DNA of 44,609 nt, from contig CAZLCG010000014.1 in NCBI GenBank assembly GCA_964557975.1, forward strand, positions 1 through 44,609, read 5' to 3'. Position numbers and translations under genes: made by a program. Under the pieces are notes generated by a model. That model ran no database searches. It worked only from the letters and a program-made list of their open reading frames with translations, and was not told where the DNA came from. This DNA comes from Fimenecus sp964557975 (GTDB taxonomy: Bacteria; Bacillota; Clostridia; Oscillospirales; Acutalibacteraceae). Shown in pieces: positions 39,694 to 44,609 of this stretch. Numbering within the stretch: the stretch's first letter is position 1; the number at the start of each line of letters is the position of its first letter.

Positions 39694-41145
39694 TTATTCG
39701 CCGTCCCGCGCGTCGGGTTTCTGCATTTGCTCGCATGCCAAAATCAGCGATTCCAAAAGCAGCTCCGCGCCTTCTTTGGTATAAAAAGACAAATTATCCC
39801 TCGCCCAATCCGTAAAATCCGTAAAATCCTTTAATAACGACACGTCTTTAATTTTCATATAAAAATTTCCGTTAAATTGAAAATCCCGTTCCGCGTTTTT
39901 AAATGACCCGTAAATCATAACAAAAGAATTTTTTCTTATTTCAAATTGACAGTATTCGGGCAAATCCAACGTCCCGCCGTTTATGATAAGTAGGCCGTCT
40001 TTTTCCAAAAGCTGCTTCAGCACCTTAAAATAATGTACGCGCTGTTCGGGCGGAACCTCGTGAACAAACGCCTTGGGAATTTCTCTTATCTCTCCCGTTT
40101 CGGCAAACCGCATCAGTCCGCTCGCCTGAATCATAATGAGATGCTGTTTGCAGTTTTCGATTGCGTTTACCGCGCCGTAGCGTCTGCATGCGATCTCGGC
40201 AAGATATTCAAAATCGGGAATATCCCGCCTGACTGCGGAATAAATAAACTCTCTGTCGGCGCCTATTCCGAGACACGGATATTTTGTAATTTCATATTTT
40301 TCCGTTCCGAAGTTTTCAACGCCTTCGGTTGCAATTTTTAAAATATCGGTTGAACATTCGGCTAACGGCAGGCAGCTTTTTGAAAGCTTCTCGAAGCTTT
40401 CGTTGATTTGAGAAAAGACCTCCTTGCTGTTTACCGCCACACCCGTTTTTTCGTCGGGGTTAAACATTAGGCAATATGTATCGGCCGCGAAATAACAGGG
40501 AAACGGCAGAATCTCAAGCTCCTCTTTATTCCCGACATAACAGTATTTCGGATTTATTTGATAAGCCAACCATCTGATTGAGCGAAAAATGTTAGCCGAA
40601 TTGTCACATTCGGTATTTTCCTTGCCGAAGCATATAATATGCTGTATTTTATAGCCCGACTCCCGCGCGGTTCTGTAAAAGAGCGTATCGTCCAACGCTT
40701 TAAAGGAATACGGATAATTTGTAATTATTTCTCCCGTTTTCACCGCGTCCAGAATTAAATTAACCGCGTTTACAATGTCGTCCTCGCCGGACAATACCGT
40801 AATTTTATCGCGGTCGGGCAAGACCGATTTCGACGCTTTGAGCGGCGGGGGGATTTCGTTAAAGGAATTATCAATGTTATTCAGTTCGTTTTCAATAAAC
40901 TTTATTCTTGCCAGTTTTTCCTCACCGTAAAACTCCTTATAATACTGCTCTCGTAACGCAAACACTTCCGCTTCCGTCAAATCTATTTCGCTTAATATTT
41001 GATGAAATTTGTCTTTCGGCATTAAAGCCTGCCCGTTTCTGTATTTTGAGAGCATACCTCTGTTTATATCGAAGTGTTTTGATATGTAATTTTGTGATCG
41101 GCCGCTTTTTTCCAAAGCGTCGGACAGCAATTGGTAAAATTGCAT
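39694..41145 (-). CDS. HTH-domain regulator with large unknown C-terminal region
   Basis: A 483-residue protein. Residues 1-60 form an XRE-like helix-turn-helix (LLSDALEKSGRSQNYISKHF, then DINRGMLSKYRNGQALMP). Residues 60-483 contain no motif I can name and have no membrane helix. Cys-bearing segments (IQHIICFGKENTECD; EIACRRYGAVNAIENC) and a sensor-like alpha/beta pattern suggest ligand binding. It lies directly upstream of sipW on the same strand, separated by repeats. A GTG at 41187 is in frame, but ATG 41145 is the likelier start. The only purine-rich ribosome-site-like sequence before it is an 11-G run (41155-41165), so expression may depend on that tract. Confidence 0.8.
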   Translation of the reverse strand: MQFYQLLSDALEKSGRSQNYISKHFDINRGMLSKYRNGQALMPKDKFHQILSEIDLTEAEVFALREQYYKEFYGEEKLARIKFIENELNNIDNSFNEIPPPLKASKSVLPDRDKITVLSGEDDIVNAVNLILDAVKTGEIITNYPYSFKALDDTLFYRTARESGYKIQHIICFGKENTECDNSANIFRSIRWLAYQINPKYCYVGNKEELEILPFPCYFAADTYCLMFNPDEKTGVAVNSKEVFSQINESFEKLSKSCLPLAECSTDILKIATEGVENFGTEKYEITKYPCLGIGADREFIYSAVRRDIPDFEYLAEIACRRYGAVNAIENCKQHLIMIQASGLMRFAETGEIREIPKAFVHEVPPEQRVHYFKVLKQLLEKDGLLIINGGTLDLPEYCQFEIRKNSFVMIYGSFKNAERDFQFNGNFYMKIKDVSLLKDFTDFTDWARDNLSFYTKEGAELLLESLILACEQMQKPDARDGE

Positions 41146-41154
41146 ATAAGCGTA

Positions 41155-41165
41155 CCCCCCCCCCC
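41155..41165 (-). promoter_or_regulatory. 11-G homopolymer tract before the regulator start codon
   Basis: Eleven G in a row on the coding strand, nine bases before ATG 41145. Such tracts slip during replication and are classic sites of phase variation. Here length changes would alter ribosome-site/promoter spacing, or the frame if GTG 41187 is used. Confidence 0.7.
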
Positions 41166-41172
41166 GAATTTT

Positions 41173-41188
41173 TGTGAAAATTGTCACA
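41173..41188. promoter_or_regulatory. Perfect TGTGA-N6-TCACA palindrome
   Basis: TGTGAAAATTGTCACA fits the classic CRP/FNR-family box exactly. It lies 28 bases upstream of ATG 41145, a position more suited to repression or overlap with the core promoter than to standard activation. Confidence 0.55.
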
Positions 41189-41398
41189 TATTTTGTTTTG
41201 ACCTAATTTTTTTACATAAAAATTTTACTATGACGCCTATGATTTTGTCAACGCTTTTTACCCCCGCTGTTTATTTATAAAACGGCAAACTCCCTGAGTG
41301 AAATTTAAATCGGATACGCGCTTCGCTTTGCTTGCGGGGAGCAAATCTCGCAAAAGATTGCTGTCAGCACGGAAATCGCCGATATGACGTTTGGATTA

Positions 41399-41440
41399 TA
41401 TCAGTATTACAGATAAAAGTCAATATCTGTAATACAGATA
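41399..41440 (+). promoter_or_regulatory. Doubled 17-base dyad operator and promoter of the small XRE gene
   Basis: TATCAGTATTACAGATA (41399-41415) and TATCTGTAATACAGATA (41424-41440, a perfect palindrome about its central base) are separated by eight bases. TTACAG (41408-41413) and TAATAC (41430-41435) could be the -35 and -10 boxes with a 16-base spacer, each inside an operator. Confidence 0.65.
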
Positions 41441-41468
41441 CGCCATAATATCTTTTGAGGTGATTTTT

Positions 41469-41687
41469 ATGATTTTCCCGAACATCAGAAATCTTCGCGA
41501 AGATAATGATTACAGGCAAAAAGATGTCGCGGCGGTACTCAATGTTTCGCAAAACACCTATTCGCAATACGAAAACGGTATTATTGAGCTTACCGCGGAA
41601 AGTCTTATTAAATTGGCGGATTTTTACGGAGTCAGCGTCGATTATCTGCTCGGTCGCACGGAATGTAAAAAAGTTAAAAAGCGGTAG
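41469..41687 (+). CDS. Small XRE-family repressor
   Basis: A 72-residue protein consisting of a single Cro/C1 helix-turn-helix: NIRNLREDNDYRQKDVAAVL, NVSQNTYSQYENGIIELT, ending FYGVSVDYLLGRTE and a basic tail KKVKKR. GAGGTG before ATG 41469 decides the start over an upstream GTG at 41460. The doubled dyad in its promoter strongly suggests autorepression. It is divergent from the large HTH regulator and the fibre locus beyond it, which it may also control. The type is common in mobile elements and as stand-alone switches such as SinR-like proteins. Confidence 0.88.
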   Translation: MIFPNIRNLREDNDYRQKDVAAVLNVSQNTYSQYENGIIELTAESLIKLADFYGVSVDYLLGRTECKKVKKR

Positions 41688-41698
41688 TCTCCTTTTTC

Positions 41699-41800
41699 TC
41701 CGCCGTCAGCAGCTGTCAGCGTTAGCTGACTGAGGGAGTTTTTTCAATCCTTTTCCGCTCCCTCTTTGAGGGCAAATTCCTCGCGGTGCGGGGAAAACCG
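41699..41800. repeat. Palindromic repeat cluster (family copy 5)
   Basis: GCCGTCAGCAGC, CTGTCAGCGTTAGCTGACTG, AGGGAGTTTTTTCAATC, CTCCCTCTTTGAGGG and CTCGCGGTGCGGGG match modules of copy 4. The rest of the 490-base gap to guaA holds copy B of the hairpin element, an unsupported stretch 41900-42070, and the guaA promoter. Confidence 0.7.
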
Positions 41801-41830
41801 CGCCCGTGTTATACTTTACAGCATTTATTT

Positions 41831-41888
41831 TAAAAAAACAAGATGATACCGAAATTGTTTTTTTTTCGACAACATCGGTAGCACCCCC
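41831..41888. other. Conserved hairpin element, copy B
   Basis: AAAACAAGATG, then ACCGA, an internal loop, TTGTT, a T-run, GACAAC, TCGGT and a C-run. Compared with copy A, the outer G-C pair is A-T and the inner C-G pair is A-T, with both sides changed together, while the TTGT/ACAA inner stem and T-rich loop are kept. Confidence 0.55.
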
Positions 41889-42077
41889 GCAAGAAGCGGA
41901 AAAATGCGCGGTATCTCAAGCGGTTTTTAAATCCATTTTAAAAAACAATAATGTATTTTCTCATATAAATACCGAAAATTCAATACTCTGACAGCGTACA
42001 ATAGGAAATTTTTTATCTTTTTATGATACAATATTTTCCGCCCGAATACGCTTCAAATCATTTTGCGCTTCTTCCTC

Positions 42078-42106
42078 TTGCAAAACATTATATAATTGTA
42101 TATAAT
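42078..42106 (+). promoter_or_regulatory. Sigma-A promoter of guaA
   Basis: TTGCAA (42078-42083), a 17-base spacer, then TATAAT (42101-42106). Confidence 0.75.
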
Positions 42107-42119
42107 ATTTTGTAATCAA

Positions 42120-42162
42120 GCGGCGTTTTGCTTAGCCCGAATATATCTTTTTCGGCTGCCGC
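42120..42162 (+). promoter_or_regulatory. Leader hairpin of guaA
   Basis: GCGGC (42120-42124) pairs with GCCGC (42158-42162), and inside it AGCCCGAA pairs with TTCGGCT with one bulge. It ends eight bases before the ribosome site GGAGG. It is not a purine riboswitch I recognise. Confidence 0.35.
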
Positions 42163-42177
42163 CTTACGGAGGTAATT

Positions 42178-43704
42178 ATGGAAAAAATACTTGTTCTTGA
42201 TTTCGGCGGTCAGTACAATCAGCTGATAGCCCGCAGAGTGCGCGACAACAACGTTTATGCCGAGATTCTCCCCTTTACAACGCCTATTGAGGAAATCAAG
42301 GCGGGAAATTACAGGGGAATAATTTTTACGGGCGGTCCCAACAGCGTGTATGATGAAAGCTCCCCCCATTACTCAAAGGAAATTTTAACTCTCGGTATTC
42401 CCGTTTTGGGAATCTGCTACGGCTGTCAGCTGATCGCATGGATGCGCGGCGGCAGGGTTTCGACCGCTCCCGTTTCGGAATACGGCAAAATCGAGATCAA
42501 TGTTAAAGAAAGCCTGCTGTTTAAGGATATTCCCGAAAAAAGCGCCGTCTGGATGAGCCATACCGACTATATTTCCGAACCTCCCGAGGGCTTTAAAATC
42601 ATCGGTACGACCGACAGCTGCCCCTCGGCGGCTATGGAAAATGCGAACGAGCGGATATACGCCGTCCAGTTCCATCCGGAGGTCACCCACAGCGAATACG
42701 GTAATCAGGTGCTTAAAAACTTCCTTTACCTTATTTGCAAATGCTCGGGCGATTGGGTTATGGATAATTTTATTGATAAAACCGTTGCCGAGCTTCGTGA
42801 AAAAATAGGTGATAAAAAGGTTATATTGGGTCTTTCGGGCGGCGTCGATTCCTCTGTTGCGGCAGGTCTTTTGTCACGTGCGGTCGGCAACCGGCTCACC
42901 TGCGTTTTTGTTGACCAGGGGCTTATGCGAAAGGACGAGGGCGATTTTGTCGAAAAGACCTTCACATCGCTTTTTGATATGAATTTCATAAGGGTAAACT
43001 GCCAAAAGCATTTCATAAACGCCCTGAAAGGAGTTACCGACCCCGAGGAAAAACGAAAAATAATCGGAACGGAGTTTTACAAGGTTTTTTGGGACGAAAT
43101 AAAGAAGCAGCCCGACAGGGGCTACTTTGCTCAGGGTACAATATATCCCGACTGCATTGAATCGGGCAAGGGCGACGCCGATAAAATCAAAACGCATCAC
43201 AACAAAGTAAAAATGCCCGACGATATAGAATTTCTCGGCATTATCGAGCCGCTTGCAAGCCTTTTTAAGGATGAAGTCCGCAGGGTCGGCGAAAAGCTGG
43301 GCGTCCCAAAGGAGCTTGTCTGGCGTCAGCCGTTCCCCGGTCCGGGGTTGGGCGTGCGTATTCTCGGCGAAATTACGGAAGAAAAAATCGAGATTTTACA
43401 AAACGCCGACTTTGTTCTGCGTGACGAGATGGCGAAGAACGGTTATGAAAGCAAGCTCGCGCAGTTTTTCTGCGTACTGCCCGGAGTTAAAACCGTAGGC
43501 GTAATGGGCGACCACCGCACCTATGAGTATCTCGCCGTAATCCGCGCGGTCACGACCGACGACTTTATGACGGCGGATTGGGCTAAAATCCCCTACGACA
43601 TTCTGGCAAAGGTCTCAAACAGGATAACCAACGAGGTCAAAGGAGTAAACAGAGTTTGCTACGATATAACCTCCAAGCCCCCCGCGACCGTGGAGTGGGA
43701 ATAA
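42178..43704 (+). CDS. guaA: GMP synthase (glutamine-hydrolysing)
   Basis: A 508-residue enzyme converting XMP to GMP. The N-terminal class I glutamine amidotransferase has Cys80 in GICYGCQL and His-Glu in VQFHPEV. The ATP-pyrophosphatase domain has the PP-loop LGLSGGVDSSVA near residue 220. The C-terminal dimer domain ends RVCYDITSKPPATVEWE. Length is normal. GGAGG precedes the ATG. The extreme 3' end (GAGTGGGAATAA) is a known type of target for tyrosine integrases of mobile elements, and what follows here looks foreign. Confidence 0.97.
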   Translation: MEKILVLDFGGQYNQLIARRVRDNNVYAEILPFTTPIEEIKAGNYRGIIFTGGPNSVYDESSPHYSKEILTLGIPVLGICYGCQLIAWMRGGRVSTAPVSEYGKIEINVKESLLFKDIPEKSAVWMSHTDYISEPPEGFKIIGTTDSCPSAAMENANERIYAVQFHPEVTHSEYGNQVLKNFLYLICKCSGDWVMDNFIDKTVAELREKIGDKKVILGLSGGVDSSVAAGLLSRAVGNRLTCVFVDQGLMRKDEGDFVEKTFTSLFDMNFIRVNCQKHFINALKGVTDPEEKRKIIGTEFYKVFWDEIKKQPDRGYFAQGTIYPDCIESGKGDADKIKTHHNKVKMPDDIEFLGIIEPLASLFKDEVRRVGEKLGVPKELVWRQPFPGPGLGVRILGEITEEKIEILQNADFVLRDEMAKNGYESKLAQFFCVLPGVKTVGVMGDHRTYEYLAVIRAVTTDDFMTADWAKIPYDILAKVSNRITNEVKGVNRVCYDITSKPPATVEWE

Positions 43705-43782
43705 ATTGAGAAGTCGAAAAAAACCAGTGTTTATGCGGGTTTGAGGACTTCCAACAGGTCTTTTGATAACAAATTGATAACA
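43690..43782. other. Possible integration junction (att) at the guaA 3' end
   Basis: The guaA terminal codons GTGGAGTGGGAATAA (43690-43704) are followed by the arms GAAGTC (43710-43715) and GACTTC (43746-43751). TTGATAACA then occurs twice in direct orientation (43763-43771 and 43774-43782), as expected for integrase arm sites. The genes beyond are AT-rich. No integrase is visible inside the window. Confidence 0.45.
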
Positions 43783-43877
43783 GTCATATAAATGCGATTA
43801 TTCTCGCTGTCGAGTGGTTTACGGGCAGCGGAATGATATTCAAGCGGTTTGTATGATTGTAAAAAATCCATATTATG

Positions 43878-43921
43878 ACGCCCTTAGCTGTGGGTAGTAA
43901 CTCATAGCTAAGGGCGTTTTT
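43878..43921 (+). terminator. Strong terminator after guaA / the junction
   Basis: ACGCCCTTAGCT (43878-43889) pairs perfectly with AGCTAAGGGCGT (43906-43917), followed by a T-run. Confidence 0.85.
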
Positions 43922-43939
43922 GTTGTTGAAACGGTTCCG

Positions 43940-44452
43940 CTAAACACATAGATAGTAAATTAAGCTTCGCATTGTCATTTTGAAGTTGTAATTGCCGACA
44001 AGTATATGTCCCGTTTTTCCGCTGCTGTATAATTCAAAAGTTACTTTGGTGTAATCCATTCTTTGGATTGTTATTTGCGTTGTTGGAACACATTCTCCTA
44101 AATCGCACCTAACATAAAGGGTGTCATTGATATTTAAGTCTTTATAAGTAGATTTAAGTTCTTTAGAAACCAAAGAGATTGAGTCGTTATCACCAAATTC
44201 ATAATTTACTTTATATATTTCGATATTCCTAATTCCATAAGTTGATGATATGGAAAACTCTTCACCAACATCATCAATAATCACCACATTATCATTTTCA
44301 TCAATATCGAAATCTGAGTTGTAAAGTACTATTTTGAATTTTTCATACCTTGTGTTTTTGGTTACAAAAACTTTCCAAATGTGCCCGATAACATAAAAAA
44401 CGAACAGTATGCAAGTAACAATTGAAGATATATTTGAAACAATTTGCCACAT
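43940..44452 (-). CDS. Membrane-anchored protein of unknown function, probable mobile-element gene
   Basis: A 170-residue protein with one N-terminal transmembrane helix (residues 8-28, ISSIVTCILFVFYVIGHIW) and a beta-rich soluble domain (FKIVLYNSDFDIDENDNVVI; TTQITIQRMDYTKVTFELY). I do not recognise it. Its codons are far more AT-rich than those of the chromosome genes in the window, supporting recent transfer. It starts 14 bases after the stop of the partial gene upstream, with GGTAGGGGG before the ATG, so the two form a unit. Confidence 0.65.
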   Translation of the reverse strand: MWQIVSNISSIVTCILFVFYVIGHIWKVFVTKNTRYEKFKIVLYNSDFDIDENDNVVIIDDVGEEFSISSTYGIRNIEIYKVNYEFGDNDSISLVSKELKSTYKDLNINDTLYVRCDLGECVPTTQITIQRMDYTKVTFELYSSGKTGHILVGNYNFKMTMRSLIYYLCV

Positions 44453-44466
44453 ACAATCCCCCTACC

Positions 44467-44609
44467 TTACATATCTTTTAATTTATCTTTGAATGTTTCG
44501 ACCAATGTGTCGCTCAACTCCTGCGATGGAACCTTCGCCCAATGCCCGGCGGCATCATATTTCGGGTAGTTGTACCGCCACCTGTCGTATTCCTCCTGAG
44601 AGATTTCCC
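44467..44609 (-). CDS. C-terminal end of an unidentified protein (cut by the window edge)
   Basis: The last 46 codons of a minus-strand gene are visible: EISQEEYDRWRYNYPKYDAA, GHWAKVPSQELSDTLV and ETFKDKLKDM. The Trp/Tyr/Pro-rich segment followed by VPSQELSD is distinctive, but I cannot name the family from it. It is operonic with the gene at 43940-44452 and belongs to the AT-rich segment after guaA. Confidence 0.6.
   Translation of the reverse strand, partial: EISQEEYDRWRYNYPKYDAAGHWAKVPSQELSDTLVETFKDKLKDM

Noticed and set aside
39461..39736. Minus-strand open frame of 91 codons
   Set aside because: It lies across the longest repeat cluster and overlaps the end of the HTH regulator; no ribosome site.
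41806..41991. Plus-strand open frame of 61 codons before guaA
   Set aside because: It runs across hairpin element B and has no ribosome site. Its similarity to element A is better explained by the shared hairpin, though a decayed peptide gene cannot be excluded.
42000..42177. Purine riboswitch before guaA
   Set aside because: The conserved purine-aptamer core sequences were not found; only a simple leader hairpin is present.

Overview
The window looks like part of a chromosome of an anaerobic, Gram-positive-type clostridium, probably a gut Oscillospirales/Ruminococcaceae-like lineage. The evidence is rubrerythrin, a 2[4Fe-4S] ferredoxin, a SpoIID-type protein, RicT, SipW/TasA-type export, sigma-A promoters (TTGACA-17-TATAAT), strong GGAGG or GGGTGAT ribosome sites, some TTG/GTG starts, and housekeeping genes in Firmicutes order. 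No tRNA, rRNA, CRISPR array or full transposase was seen.

Layout. 0.1-6.2 kb: a membrane protein, histidine phosphatase, XRE regulator and rubrerythrin; then trmN6-rsmI plus a membrane-anchored unknown; then YebC. 6.5-14.2 kb: a large MMPL transporter with a five-fold repeated outer loop, an unknown protein, then ddl-DUF1934-argS. 14.2-23 kb: a hairpin array with a four-helix-bundle gene, a D,D-carboxypeptidase, a degenerate M28-like membrane protein, a lipoprotein, a sialidase-fold protein, a HAD phosphatase, exonuclease III, and a Fur-type regulator with a metal exporter. 23.4-28.8 kb (minus strand): citrate synthase, a membrane protein, an AEC carrier, holB, ricT and ferredoxin. 28.9-32.5 kb: SpoIID-like protein, GDPD and purA.

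32.6-41.7 kb is the most unusual region: a minus-strand surface-fibre locus. It encodes a SipW signal peptidase, a TasA/camelysin-like subunit, a 107-residue protein with an LPxTG-like sorting signal, and three long proteins. The three share a nearly identical N-terminal TasA-like module of about 170 residues, fused to three unrelated beta-helix domains. A fourth beta-helix gene in the run has no signal peptide or TasA module. Upstream lies an HTH regulator whose start codon is preceded by an 11-G tract, a perfect TGTGA-N6-TCACA palindrome, dispersed palindromic repeats, and a small XRE gene with a doubled dyad operator. My reading, which is inference, is a constant/variable modular surface-fibre system, possibly phase-variable.

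42.1-44.6 kb: guaA, followed by a sequence resembling an integration junction and AT-rich genes of probable foreign origin that run off the window end.

Small palindromic repeats, related by shared modules, occur at about 15.8, 21.8, 31.1, 39.4-39.7 and 41.7 kb; short open frames inside them were not taken as genes.
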